The notes beneath the pieces were generated by a model, which made no database searches, was not told the origin of the DNA, and saw nothing but the letters and a program-made list of their open reading frames with translations. Position numbers and translations under genes: made by a program. This document shows, piece by piece, positions 35,119 through 44,589 of a DNA stretch of 64,000 nt; position 1 is the first letter of the stretch; the number at the start of each line of letters is the position of its first letter. Location: positions 1 to 64,000 of the forward strand of contig NZ_JAKRFD010000015.1 in NCBI RefSeq assembly GCF_022348185.1. The letters are read 5' to 3'. The DNA is from Epibacterium sp. Ofav1-8. GTDB lineage: Bacteria; Pseudomonadota; Alphaproteobacteria; Rhodobacterales; Rhodobacteraceae.

Positions 35119-35215
35119 CGGGGGTGAGGGCTTCGCCCGAGGGGGCAGCGCCCCCTCTCGCGCGCCGAGCCAAAGGCTCGGCGCGCGGGTCCGCCCGGGC
35201 ACCCGGGCGGAAAAA
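35119..35215. repeat. Cluster of GC-rich hairpins between a transporter gene and glmM
   Basis: Three perfect or near-perfect dyads follow in a row: GGGGGC-AGC-GCCCCC, CGCGCGCCGAGCC-AAA-GGCTCGGCGCGCG, and CCGCCCGGG-CAC-CCGGGCGG. None has a T tail on the plus strand; AAAAA follows the last. The unit may be a mobile intergenic repeat or a shared 3' end for the two convergent genes. Confidence 0.6.
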
Positions 35216-35217
35216 CC

Positions 35218-36564
35218 TCAACGCGTCGCCGCCTCGACAGCCGCGACCACATCATCCACCGCGCGGTTCAGGAGGTCGGGATCCTCACTCTCTGCCATCA
35301 CCCGGATCAGCGGCTCGGTGCCGGACTTCCGGATCAAGAGACGCCCATGCCCATTGAGCTGCCCTTCCGCATGCGCAATCGCATCCTGCACCGCATCCGC
35401 TTCCAGCGGGACCTGCCCTGCCTCAAAGCGCACGTTTTTCAACAGTTGGGGCACCGGTTCAAACTGCTGTGCCAACTCAGAGGCTTTCTGCTCCCGGCGC
35501 ACCATCTCAGCCAGGAAATGCAGCCCCGCCATCAGCCCGTCGCCGGTTGTGGCATAGTCGCTCATCACGATGTGGCCGGATTGCTCACCACCGAGGTTAA
35601 AACCACCCTGCCGCATCCGCTCCACCACATAGCGGTCACCGACCCCTGTGCGTTCAAGGCCGATGCCACGATCATTCAGGAACCGTTCCAGACCGAGGTT
35701 GGACATCACCGTTGCCACCAGCGCGCCGCCGCTCAACCGCCCGTCCGCGGCCCAGGCGGACGCCAGAAGCGCCATCAGTTGATCGCCATCCGCAACGGTG
35801 CCGGTTTCGTCGATCACCACCACCCGGTCCGCATCGCCATCAAGGCAGATCCCCACATGGGCACCATGCGCCACCACGGTTTCTGCAGCGACAGCGGGCT
35901 TGGTAGAGCCGCAGCCGCGGTTGATGTTCTTGCCGTCCGGCGACACACCCACCGGGATCACATCAGCGCCCAGTTCCCACAATATTTCAGGAGCAGCCCG
36001 ATGAGCCGCGCCATTGGCGCAATCGATCACCACCTTCAACCCGTCAAACCGCATATCGCGTGGCAGAGAGCTCTTGACCCGTTCACCGTACCGATATCTG
36101 GCTTCATCCACCCGCTTGGCCCGACCGATATGATCCGCCTGTGCAGGCTCAACCCCGGCCTCGATCAGCGCCTCCAGCTCCAGCTCGACCTCATCGGAAA
36201 GTTTGTAGCCATCGGGGCCAAAGAATTTGATGCCATTGTCTTCGGCCGGATTGTGGCTGGCGGAAATCATCACCCCCAGATCCGCCCGCATCGACCGAGT
36301 CATCAGCCCCACCGCAGGCGTTGGCACCGGCCCCAGGAGCAGCACATTCATCCCCGTCGAGGTCAGCCCCGCCGTCAGCGCGTTTTCAAACATATAGCCA
36401 GACAGCCGTGTGTCCTTACCGATCACCACCCGGTGCACGGTGTCTTTTTCACGGCGAAAATACCGACCGACGGCGGCCCCGATGCGCAACGCCATCTCGG
36501 CAGTCATGGGATGCAGATTGGCCTTGCCACGCACCCCATCGGTTCCAAAAAGTTTGCGCACCAT
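35218..36564 (-). CDS. glmM: Phosphoglucosamine mutase
   Basis: Makes glucosamine-1-phosphate for UDP-GlcNAc, needed for peptidoglycan and LPS. 448 aa, the usual length. The catalytic phosphoserine is Ser103 in [12 protein letters not shown]. The metal loop DGDADR is in [13 protein letters not shown], the substrate loop is GGEQSGHIV, and [12 protein letters not shown] marks the phosphate-binding end. The ATG at 36564 has GGGGAG upstream. Follows folP, a common alphaproteobacterial order. Confidence 0.98.
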   Translation of the reverse strand: MVRKLFGTDGVRGKANLHPMTAEMALRIGAAVGRYFRREKDTVHRVVIGKDTRLSGYMFENALTAGLTSTGMNVLLLGPVPTPAVGLMTRSMRADLGVMISASHNPAEDNGIKFFGPDGYKLSDEVELELEALIEAGVEPAQADHIGRAKRVDEARYRYGERVKSSLPRDMRFDGLKVVIDCANGAAHRAAPEILWELGADVIPVGVSPDGKNINRGCGSTKPAVAAETVVAHGAHVGICLDGDADRVVVIDETGTVADGDQLMALLASAWAADGRLSGGALVATVMSNLGLERFLNDRGIGLERTGVGDRYVVERMRQGGFNLGGEQSGHIVMSDYATTGDGLMAGLHFLAEMVRREQKASELAQQFEPVPQLLKNVRFEAGQVPLEADAVQDAIAHAEGQLNGHGRLLIRKSGTEPLIRVMAESEDPDLLNRAVDDVVAAVEAATR

Positions 36565-36622
36565 AGCTGCTCCCCTGTCCGGCACACCGCCGGAGGAGGG
36601 TCCAACAGCTGCCGTGATCTCG

Positions 36623-37618
36623 TTATCTCGTGGCTTGCCACAGGCGCAGCGCCTGCGCCGTTTCCGCCACATCATGCACCCGTAGCAATTGCACGCCTTG
36701 GGCAAATCCCGCAAGTCCTACGGCAATTGACCCCGGCGCACGCCGTGCAGCCTGCGGTTCTTTGCCAATCGCGCCGATGAATCCCTTGCGCGAGACCCCC
36801 AGAAGGATCGGACAGCCAATACCGTGAAACAGGCTCAGATTGCGCAGCAGCGCAAGATTATGCGCCTCGCTCTTGCCAAACCCGATGCCCGGATCAATGA
36901 CAATCTGTTCACGCAAAACACCGATGGCTTCCAGCTGGTCCACCTGCGCGGTAAGGAAATCATAGACGTCGAGCACCACATTGTCGTAATTCGGGTTTTC
37001 CTGCATGGTCTTGGGATCCCCCTGCGCATGCATGACGCAGACCGGCACCCCGGCCTGTGCCGCCAGCGGCGCCAGGGCGGCGTCAAAGGTAAAGCCCGAC
37101 ACATCATTGATGAGGGACGCGCCCGCCTCAAGTGCTTCCATGCCGACAGTGGCCTTGCGGGTGTCGATGGAAATCGCCACATCGCTTGCCTCGCGGATCG
37201 CGGCAATCACCGGCGCGGTTCGGGCGATCTCTTCCATTTCCTCAACTTCAACCGCGCCCGGGCGCGTGCTTTCGCCCCCCACATCGATGATCGAAGCGCC
37301 ATCTGCTGCCATCTGCAGGGCAGCATCGCGGGCCGCTGCCAATTCGTCGTGTTTGCCACCGTCCGAGAAACTGTCGGGCGTGACATTGAGGATGCCCATG
37401 ATGTGCGGCTGCGTCATGTCCAGCCCGGCGATGGCGGCGCGGCGGCTCATCAGGCGAAACCGGACCTCTTCGGGCAACAGGCCCGCGGGCACAATCCGCG
37501 GCGGGCCGTTGCGATCCAGAACTTCGACCTCGGTAAACCAGAGCGCGCTTCCGGCGAGATGAAGCGCCCCTTCGGGACGTGCTTCACCGTGACGAACCAG
37601 GGGGCGGTAGTAACTCAC
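36623..37618 (-). CDS. folP: Dihydropteroate synthase
   Basis: Condenses p-aminobenzoate with dihydropterin pyrophosphate. 331 aa. The TIM-barrel motifs are present: [54 protein letters not shown] and [11 protein letters not shown]. The N-terminus is about 60 residues longer than minimal DHPS, a trait of roseobacter enzymes. Starts as ATGA over the folB stop. Confidence 0.97.
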   Translation of the reverse strand: MSYYRPLVRHGEARPEGALHLAGSALWFTEVEVLDRNGPPRIVPAGLLPEEVRFRLMSRRAAIAGLDMTQPHIMGILNVTPDSFSDGGKHDELAAARDAALQMAADGASIIDVGGESTRPGAVEVEEMEEIARTAPVIAAIREASDVAISIDTRKATVGMEALEAGASLINDVSGFTFDAALAPLAAQAGVPVCVMHAQGDPKTMQENPNYDNVVLDVYDFLTAQVDQLEAIGVLREQIVIDPGIGFGKSEAHNLALLRNLSLFHGIGCPILLGVSRKGFIGAIGKEPQAARRAPGSIAVGLAGFAQGVQLLRVHDVAETAQALRLWQATR

Positions 37619-38535
37619 AGGGTTTGTTGCTCCTCAGCATGGGCGCGCAGGGGAACGCCGGGGTTTTCCGGCAGATCGGCGCCAATCACGATCATTTCTT
37701 CAGCTTCGAAAGTAGACGCGAACCAGGCCGCAAGTGCAACCGCATTCGACGGCGGCTCGCTCGGCCCCTCGACCGCATCCAGCACGATCTTCGACGGCGC
37801 CCAGACGCAGATCTGCCCGTTCTTCATCGCCCAGTCCAGCTCGGTGCGGGTGGCGACCACCACGCAGCGGTCATCCCGCGCCGCCAGACGCCAGGCGTTC
37901 TGCTCGATCGCCAGCAGATCGATACGGCGCTGGGTCCATTTGTGCCCGGTCTGCGGCAGCGCCAGATCATGCGCCCCAACGCAGAGGATCAGGGGGCGCT
38001 CGCGGCATTCCATCTGGTCGATCCAGCCCGTCAGATTGGCACTGTCGATGGCGGTATTCGACAGGAACATCAGTCGGGGATGTGGGCGAATGTCCTCTTC
38101 GACGTCATGCGAGATCTGATCGGCGGAGCGCACGATCTCGACACCCAGGGCGCCAGGGCCGCGATCCAGCTTCTCGATCCGCACAAAGGCGCGCACCGCC
38201 TGCGGCTCCCAGAGGATGCGTTCGGCCACCCGTTCGGCGAGGGTTTCCAGCAGTGCCAGCCGTTCGCGCGCCAGTTCATGTGCGATCGCCTCTGTCACCT
38301 TGTCGTAGGAGAGGATGCGATCCACGTCGTCATCGAGGTCCGCCGGCAGCGGCGCGATTTCCACCACCACGTTGAAACAGACGCGCTGCGTGGTGCCCCG
38401 CTCCTGCTGGAACGCGCCGATCTCGACGTCGACAATGTGGTCCCGCAGCGAGATGCGGTCCAGCGGACCCGGGCGGGCTGTTGCAGCCGACCGTTCGGAG
38501 GGATGTGCGAAGGCGAGGTGAATGTCAGAACTCAT
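37615..38535 (-). CDS. folB: Dihydroneopterin aldolase with C-terminal extension
   Basis: The first 130 residues are a FolB fold (ISLRDHIVDVEIGAFQQERG, VCFNVVVEIA, YDKVTEAIAHELARERLALL, AVRAFVRIEKLD) that cleaves dihydroneopterin in folate synthesis. The remaining about 170 residues are not part of canonical FolB (about 120 aa); they contain LMFLSNTAIDSANLTGWI, WTQRRIDLLAIEQNAWRLAA and VWAPSKIVLDAVEG. Their function is unknown to me. The gene overlaps folP by ATGA. Confidence 0.9.
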   Translation of the reverse strand: MSSDIHLAFAHPSERSAATARPGPLDRISLRDHIVDVEIGAFQQERGTTQRVCFNVVVEIAPLPADLDDDVDRILSYDKVTEAIAHELARERLALLETLAERVAERILWEPQAVRAFVRIEKLDRGPGALGVEIVRSADQISHDVEEDIRPHPRLMFLSNTAIDSANLTGWIDQMECRERPLILCVGAHDLALPQTGHKWTQRRIDLLAIEQNAWRLAARDDRCVVVATRTELDWAMKNGQICVWAPSKIVLDAVEGPSEPPSNAVALAAWFASTFEAEEMIVIGADLPENPGVPLRAHAEEQQTL

Positions 38536-38592
38536 GGGCGTGGCCTTTGGCTGGCTTTGGATCGTAGGCGACCTGTGTCAGGAGTCACAGGT

Positions 38593-38615
38593 TTATGCGC
38601 GTTTTATTCGCATAA
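38593..38615. repeat. Hairpin in the folB upstream region
   Basis: TTATGCG and CGCATAA form a 7-bp dyad with a 9-nt T-rich loop. Just before it CCTGTG and CACAGG form another. They lie 58 nt upstream of the folB start on the minus strand and might be a regulator site. Confidence 0.4.
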
Positions 38616-38644
38616 CAGGCCCAGAGTCGCCGTGCCAGAGACGG

Positions 38645-38665
38645 AAAGCGGCGCATTTACGCCGC
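38645..38665 (-). terminator. Weak terminator after the cell-wall hydrolase gene
   Basis: On the minus strand a 6-bp stem GCGGCG / CGCCGC with TTT downstream. Weak by T-tail length. Confidence 0.4.
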
Positions 38666-38687
38666 AGACGCACCCCAAAACGGTCTT

Positions 38688-39332
38688 TTAGTTCGACGCG
38701 GTGCGGAACCGCTCGTCCCGGTAGAAAAGATGCACACCGATGCGTGCGGTCTTGGTGAACGAGCGCGACCAACGCGGTTTCACCGCCGTGGTGTGATAAT
38801 ACGTCGCCCCCTGGGTCAGTTTCGGGTTCACCCCATCCAGGATCAGCCGCGCCACCTTGGCCACCCGCTCAAAGGCGCGCGGCTCGCGGATCACTTCCTT
38901 GTGGCCATCGCAGGTATAGGTGAACTGGCACTGGTACTTGCGTCCTGTACCCTGGTTGATGACACCGCAGACCGTATTGGGGAACTGGGCGCTCTTGACC
39001 CGGTTCAGGATCACCTCGGCCACCGCGAACTGCCCCTTCACGGTCTCGCCCCGCGCTTCGAAGTAGAGCGCCTCTGCCAGACAGGCGAATTCGCTACCGC
39101 CCGAGGCCTCGGGCCGGCTGTCGAGAAAGGCGCGGGTAAACTGCACCTTGGTCACGTTTTTGGTCCGCGCCTGGCGCTTGCCCCCGAGGAACCGCAGCAT
39201 GCGTTCCTTCGGTGCCGCCTGAAGCGTGGTTTGCTCCTGCTTGAAAAGCGCATCCAGCCCCACATCCGCAGAGGCCATGCGACCGCCTAGTGCTGCCGCG
39301 ATCACAGCGACCCACATCAGAGTTCGTTTCAT
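38688..39332 (-). CDS. Cell wall hydrolase (SleB-like, Hydrolase_2)
   Basis: A 214-aa secreted enzyme with a short signal peptide (MKRTLMWVAVIAAALGGRMA). The SleB-like domain follows with ACLAEALYFEARGETVKGQF, VAEVILNRVKS, TVCGVINQGTG, YQCQFTYTCDG and GATYYHTTAVKPRWS. The Glu in YFEARGE is the likely catalytic residue of this lytic transglycosylase-related family. Acts on peptidoglycan in the periplasm. Confidence 0.93.
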   Translation of the reverse strand: MKRTLMWVAVIAAALGGRMASADVGLDALFKQEQTTLQAAPKERMLRFLGGKRQARTKNVTKVQFTRAFLDSRPEASGGSEFACLAEALYFEARGETVKGQFAVAEVILNRVKSAQFPNTVCGVINQGTGRKYQCQFTYTCDGHKEVIREPRAFERVAKVARLILDGVNPKLTQGATYYHTTAVKPRWSRSFTKTARIGVHLFYRDERFRTASN

Positions 39333-39503
39333 TTCAGGGTACCCCCGGTCCTACAGCGTGCCGCGACCAAACGGACGCAGACGACGGCACCGCGTAACGG
39401 AAATGTATCAAAACGTCCAGTCAGCCGAAGGTATACCCGCTATGCTCCGAGGATCATGCCAGAGTATCGATCTTCCAAGCGCATTTCAAAGCGCCTGAAA
39501 TTG

Positions 39504-42068
39504 TTAGCTTTTTAGGTATGTCGGCGCAATTTGGCCGGTTTTGTCCGAGATCGCCAGCTGCGCTGCTGCAAGCCGTGCAACAGGCACCCGGAACGGGGAA
39601 CAGGAAACGTAATCAAAGCCCGCCGCGCGACAAAACGCAATCGATTCGGGGTTGCCGCCGTGCTCTCCACAGATCGACAGGGTGATTTCCGGTTTTGCCA
39701 TGCGGCCGCGCTGCACGCCGAGCTGCAACAGCTCCCCAACGCCGTCCACGTCAAGCACATGGAACGGGTCCTCGGGGAACACGCCCTGCTGCACATAGGC
39801 CGACATGAACCGCCCGGCGTCGTCCCGCGACAGACCGTAGGTCATCTGCGTGAGGTCGTTGGTCCCGAAACTCATGAACGCCGTGTGCACCGCAATCTCA
39901 TCCGCGCGCAACGCGGCCCGCGGCGTTTCCACCATCACCCCCAGCCGATAGGTGAAATCAACGCCACGCTCGGATTTCACCGCCGCCGCCACCGCATCGA
40001 TGCGGGTCTTGACCAGTTCTACCTCGCGTTTGGCCGACACCAGCGGGATCATGATTTCCGGCACCACCGGATCGCGTTCATGCGAGGCCTCCAGCGTGGC
40101 CTCGAAAATCGCCCGGGCCTGCATGTCGTAGATCTCTGGCACCGTCACCCCCAGGCGCACGCCGCGCAGGCCCAGCATGGGATTGTATTCGCCCATTTCC
40201 TCGACCCGGCGGGTCACATCGCTCACCGGCAGCCCCAGCGCTTCGGACAGCTCGCGCTGGCCGGCATTGGTGGTGGGCAGGAATTCATGCAACGGCGGAT
40301 CGAACAGGCGGATGCAGACCGGCATCCCTTCCATGATCCGGAACAGCTCGCGGAAGTCCTTGCGCTGCATTGGCAACAGCCGCGCCAATACCGCCGCCCG
40401 ACCGGCAGAGGTCTCGGCAAAGATCATCTCACGCATCACCGTCAGACGACCGGGATCAAAGAACATATGCTCGGTCCGGCACAGACCGATGCCCTGGGCG
40501 TTGAAATTGCGCGCGGTCTGCGCGTCCGCCGGCGTATCGGCATTGGCGCGGATGTCGATGTCGCGCGCCTGGTCGGCCCAGCCCATCAATGTCTGGAACG
40601 CATCGTCCTGCGCCGCCTCCAGCATCGCAGGCTCCCCTGCCAGTACCTGACCGGAGGTCCCGTCCACCGTGATCGTATCGCCCGCCTTGAACACGCGCCC
40701 ATCCGGAGCGGTCAACTGCTTGCGCCGGCTGTCGAACCGCAGGCTGGACGCGCCCACGATACACGGCAGGCCAAGCCCGCGCCCGATCACCGCTGCGTGG
40801 CTGGTCATGCCCCCCTTTTCGGTCAACACCCCCGCCGCCGCATGCATGCCGCGCACATCTTCGGGCGAGGTCTCCCGCCGCGCCAGGATACAGGGCTCAC
40901 CGCGCGATTTGCTGGCCTGGGCCTCCGCCGCGGTGAACACCAGACGTCCGGTCGCCGCGCCGGGGCTGGCGGCGATCCCGCTGCCGATGACATCGCGTTT
41001 TGCCTCCGGGTCCACCTGCCGGTGCAACAACTCGTTCATCGAATGGGCGTCCACCCGCATCACCGCCTCTTCCGGCGGGATGATACCATCCTCGGCCAGC
41101 TGCACCGCGATCCGAACCGCCGCCCGCGACGACCGCGCCACCCGCACCCCGTCAAGGATATGCACGCGCCCGTTCTCGATCACGAACTCCACCTGCATCT
41201 CGGCGCGCAGCTTGACCCGCATCAGCGCCGCATGCGCCTTCAGCTCGACAAAGGCCTCTGGCGCCAGCTCCTCCAGCGACGGGCCGCGTTCGTCCCGTTC
41301 CAGATAGATCGATTCCGCATCGCTGCCCAATGCGTCGCGCCCCTGGCTCTGGCTCAGGTAACGCCCCGTGATCTGCGGCAGACCGGTCTGCGAATCCACC
41401 AGCTGCAACACGCCGGAGCCGCATTCGCCCTGCCCCAGCCCCGGCACCATTTCCTGCACGATCAGGCCAAGCCCCGCATCCGCCGGCGCGCCCTTGGCCG
41501 CCCGCAACAGCCGCGCCGAGGTGCCCTCCCAGGCCCGCGCCATCGTGCGCAGGACTGCCGCCAGCTGCTCGCCCGGATCCTGCGGGAACGGCTCTTCGGC
41601 TTCGGCCTCATAGGCCTGCAACATTTCGCTCAGCGCATCCGGGCCGCCGTCCTCGACATCCTCGAACACATCCGGATCCAGCCGCGCCACATGCACCGCG
41701 TAGGATTGTACAAACCGCAGATAAAGCGCCGCCGCCGCCTCGGGGCCAAGCGTGTCGCTCAGATCCACATAGCGCGCATCATTCATGCCGATGTTCAGCA
41801 CCGCACCGGGGCCACCCCAATCGGGATCTTCCGACGACGGGCGCACACAAAGCAGCGCATCGGGGCGCAGATCGGCAAGGATCGCCTTGACGTCGACCAT
41901 GTAGCCTTCGGCGATTTCATGCACCGCGTCAAAGGACAGCGCCACGGTCTGCGGCACCGGCAGGTCCAGCCGCACCAGCCGCTGCAAGCATTTCGCCCGT
42001 CCGCCATGGGTCTGATTGGCAATCGGCGCGGTCGCGGTGATCAAAGTGGCCTTCGGGGTAGTCTCCAT
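39504..42068 (-). CDS. ppdK: Pyruvate phosphate dikinase-like protein
   Basis: An 854-aa protein. It has the swivelling PEP-utiliser domain with the catalytic His in GGMTSHAAVIGRGLG and the PEP-binding barrel with GIGLCRTEHMF, PMLGLRGVRLGV, GVMVETPRAAL, FMSFGTNDLTQMTYGLSRDD and CGEHGGNPESI, which is canonical. The ATP-grasp half is poorly conserved: the expected GGKGANLAEM reads GGRAKCLQRLVRLDLPVPQ. It also starts later than usual. Start ATG at 42068 chosen because upstream residues look non-coding. Confidence 0.88.
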   Translation of the reverse strand: METTPKATLITATAPIANQTHGGRAKCLQRLVRLDLPVPQTVALSFDAVHEIAEGYMVDVKAILADLRPDALLCVRPSSEDPDWGGPGAVLNIGMNDARYVDLSDTLGPEAAAALYLRFVQSYAVHVARLDPDVFEDVEDGGPDALSEMLQAYEAEAEEPFPQDPGEQLAAVLRTMARAWEGTSARLLRAAKGAPADAGLGLIVQEMVPGLGQGECGSGVLQLVDSQTGLPQITGRYLSQSQGRDALGSDAESIYLERDERGPSLEELAPEAFVELKAHAALMRVKLRAEMQVEFVIENGRVHILDGVRVARSSRAAVRIAVQLAEDGIIPPEEAVMRVDAHSMNELLHRQVDPEAKRDVIGSGIAASPGAATGRLVFTAAEAQASKSRGEPCILARRETSPEDVRGMHAAAGVLTEKGGMTSHAAVIGRGLGLPCIVGASSLRFDSRRKQLTAPDGRVFKAGDTITVDGTSGQVLAGEPAMLEAAQDDAFQTLMGWADQARDIDIRANADTPADAQTARNFNAQGIGLCRTEHMFFDPGRLTVMREMIFAETSAGRAAVLARLLPMQRKDFRELFRIMEGMPVCIRLFDPPLHEFLPTTNAGQRELSEALGLPVSDVTRRVEEMGEYNPMLGLRGVRLGVTVPEIYDMQARAIFEATLEASHERDPVVPEIMIPLVSAKREVELVKTRIDAVAAAVKSERGVDFTYRLGVMVETPRAALRADEIAVHTAFMSFGTNDLTQMTYGLSRDDAGRFMSAYVQQGVFPEDPFHVLDVDGVGELLQLGVQRGRMAKPEITLSICGEHGGNPESIAFCRAAGFDYVSCSPFRVPVARLAAAQLAISDKTGQIAPTYLKS

Positions 42069-42170
42069 CGGTGCGTCCCCTTTGTGCTTCTGCAATGCAG
42101 CAATCCTCCCTGACCCCGAGCATAAGGCGCGCCCACACGCCCGCAAGGGGGAAGCGCGCCGCTGTTGTGA

Positions 42171-42203
42171 CAAAAACGGCCCTCACCAAGACTGGAGAGG
42201 GCC
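42171..42203 (-). terminator. glyS terminator
   Basis: On the minus strand GGCCCTCTCC pairs with GGTGAGGGCC (one mismatch) and GTTTTTG follows, about 25 nt after the glyS stop. Confidence 0.72.
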
Positions 42204-42230
42204 GCTGGTCTGGCAAAAAGGCGCGGAGGA

Positions 42231-44513
42231 TCAGCCCTCGATACGGCTGAGATCGGCAACCTGACCGCAGACCTTGCGGATCTGGCTCAGCAGGTTCAGC
42301 CGGTTGCGGCGCACCACCTGATTGTCGGAGTTCACCTGCACCGCCTCGAAAAACGCATCCACCGGCGCGCGCAATGCGGCCATGCCGCCCATGGCGGCCG
42401 CGAAATCCTCGGCCTCGATGGCCGAGGAGATCGCCCCCTCGCCCGCTGCAAGCGCATCAAACAGCGCTGCTTCCGCCGCATCCTCGATGAATTTCTTGTC
42501 GGCCCCGTAGGAATATTCGACCCCGTCCTTTTCCTCGGCCTGCGACAGGATGTTGTTGGCGCGTTTGAACCCTTGCAGCAGGTTCTCGCCATCCTCCGAC
42601 GACATGAACGCCTCCAGCGCGCGCGCCCGTTTCACCAAGAGCGTCAGGTCGTCATTGCCCTCCATCGCAATACAGGCGTCGATCACATCATGACGAATTC
42701 CCTGATCGCGCAGGAAGACTTTTAGGCGGTCGTGGAAGAAGGAGAGGAGGTGGTTCGATTTGCATGATGATACCTCTTTGATGCTTGGGGTATCTTCAAG
42801 GTGAGCTTTCGCCTCTTTAACTTTTGTCTTCGCAAACTCGACCGAGGAGGCAGCCTCATCCACCAAGACTTCCTTATTTGGAAAGGCTAGTGGCAACTCT
42901 TCGCGCTTTCTCAATACCTCTATGGCAGCTTCCAAGTCACGTTCCTTGCTGGAGCACTTTAAACGTCTTTGATTGGTCTCAGTGCTTCGAATTAGCGAAA
43001 AGAGAGTACTGGATAGAGTAAACCGCACATTATTCGATAGCACCAAGCGGATCACACCAAGCGCGGCACGGCGCAGCGCGTAAGGGTCTTTGGACCCGGT
43101 GGGCTTTTCATCAATCGCCCAGAACCCCGTGAGCGTGTCGATCTTGTCCGCGAGCGCCACAGCCACAGATACTGGCTCTGTCGGCACCTCATCGCTGGGG
43201 CCCAGCGGCGAATAATGCAGCTGACAGGCCTTGGCGACCTCTTGCGGCAGCCCGGCGGCCTGAGCGTAATAGCGCCCCATCAGACCCTGCAGTTCGGGGA
43301 ACTCATAGACCATCTCGGAGCTGAGGTCCGCCTTGGCGACCTTCGCCGCCTGTTCCGCCAGATCCGCATCCGCGCCCACAACGGGGGCGATTTCGCGCGC
43401 CAGCGCCGCGATCCGGTCGATCCGTGCGGCTTGCGTGCCGAGCTTGTTGTGGAACGTCACATTGGACAGGCTCTCCAGCCAGCCTTCCATGCCGACCTCG
43501 GATTTCGCGATGCGCAAGTCGTTCTCCCAGAAGAACTTCGCATCCGCCAGACGCGCGCTCAACACCTTTTGGTTGCCCGCCAGAATGGTGGCGCCATTGT
43601 CGGCGGTTTCGCGGTTGGCCACGGTGATGAACTTCTCGATCCGCCCGGTCTTGGGGTTCTTTACCGAGAAAAACTTCTGGTGTTCCTTCATCGAGGTTTG
43701 CAGCACCTCCGGCGGCAGGTCGAGGAACTCCGCATCAATCGAGCCCATCAGCACCACCGGCCATTCCACCAGCCCTGCAACCTCAGCCAGAAGGCCCTTG
43801 TCATCGACGACCTCAAGGCCCGAGGCAAAAGCCTGATTGGTGGCATCCTGCCAGATCGCCGCCTCGCGTTCTTTTGGGTCGAGTAGCACAAAGGCGCGTT
43901 TCAGCTTGGCGGCGTAGTCCTCAAATCCGGTGACAGACACCCGCGCGGGCGCCATGAAGCGATGGCCGCAGGTTGTATCGCCGGATGTGATGCCGTCGAT
44001 ATCCAGCGGCACCACCTCGTTGCCGTCTTCGCGCGTCAACACGCACAGAATCGAATGCAGGGGCCGCACCCAGCGCAAAGACCCAGCACCCCAGCGCATG
44101 GATTTGGGCCATGGGAAGTTGCGAATGGTGTCTTCCAGCACCTCGGCAATGATCTCTGCCGCAGGCCGTCCCGGTTTCTCAATGATTGCGAAATAGACCG
44201 CCCCCTTGGGGGTGTCGCGCTCCTCAAGCTGATCGCGGCTCAGACCTGCGCCCCGCAAAAAACCCTCAATCGCCTTGTCGGGCGCGCCTACTTTGGGGCC
44301 TTTGCGCTCTTCACGCACGGTGGGGGAATGATCGAGCAGCCCCTCAATGGCCAGCGTCAGGCGGCGCGGCGTGGTCAGCGCATGTGCGCCGGCATAGGTC
44401 AGACCCGCCTCGACCAGACCGTCGGTCATCCGCTTCTTCAAATCTTCGCCCGCGCGCGCCTGCATGCGGGCGGGGATTTCCTCGGAGAAAAGTTCGATCA
44501 GAAGATCAGCCAT
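42231..44513 (-). CDS. glyS: Glycyl-tRNA synthetase beta subunit with an insertion
   Basis: A 760-aa beta subunit of the alpha2beta2 enzyme, longer than the about 690 aa of E. coli GlyS. Recognisable blocks are LLIELFSEEIPARMQ at the start, FVLLDPKERE, GLVEWPVVLMGSIDAEFL, MKEHQKFFSV, YYAQAAGLPQEVA and KDPYALRRAALGVIRLVL. After this comes about 90 residues (495-587) that replace about 30 in E. coli and are encoded by AT-richer DNA. Normal sequence returns at LLSFFHDRLKVFLRDQG and runs to the C-terminal HD-like/anticodon domain. Reading frame is intact. Confidence 0.94.
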   Translation of the reverse strand: MADLLIELFSEEIPARMQARAGEDLKKRMTDGLVEAGLTYAGAHALTTPRRLTLAIEGLLDHSPTVREERKGPKVGAPDKAIEGFLRGAGLSRDQLEERDTPKGAVYFAIIEKPGRPAAEIIAEVLEDTIRNFPWPKSMRWGAGSLRWVRPLHSILCVLTREDGNEVVPLDIDGITSGDTTCGHRFMAPARVSVTGFEDYAAKLKRAFVLLDPKEREAAIWQDATNQAFASGLEVVDDKGLLAEVAGLVEWPVVLMGSIDAEFLDLPPEVLQTSMKEHQKFFSVKNPKTGRIEKFITVANRETADNGATILAGNQKVLSARLADAKFFWENDLRIAKSEVGMEGWLESLSNVTFHNKLGTQAARIDRIAALAREIAPVVGADADLAEQAAKVAKADLSSEMVYEFPELQGLMGRYYAQAAGLPQEVAKACQLHYSPLGPSDEVPTEPVSVAVALADKIDTLTGFWAIDEKPTGSKDPYALRRAALGVIRLVLSNNVRFTLSSTLFSLIRSTETNQRRLKCSSKERDLEAAIEVLRKREELPLAFPNKEVLVDEAASSVEFAKTKVKEAKAHLEDTPSIKEVSSCKSNHLLSFFHDRLKVFLRDQGIRHDVIDACIAMEGNDDLTLLVKRARALEAFMSSEDGENLLQGFKRANNILSQAEEKDGVEYSYGADKKFIEDAAEAALFDALAAGEGAISSAIEAEDFAAAMGGMAALRAPVDAFFEAVQVNSDNQVVRRNRLNLLSQIRKVCGQVADLSRIEG

Positions 44514-44589
44514 TACGAGTCCTCAACGGTTCGGATCTGCCGTGCGTTCACGGCAATAAGGGATGTGGCAACAGACGCGCCTGCGCCCG

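Noticed and set aside
39531-42113. An 860-codon open frame on the plus strand
   Set aside because: It is the antisense of the ppdK-like gene. It is His/Arg-rich without family motifs, as expected from GC-rich codon usage on the other strand.
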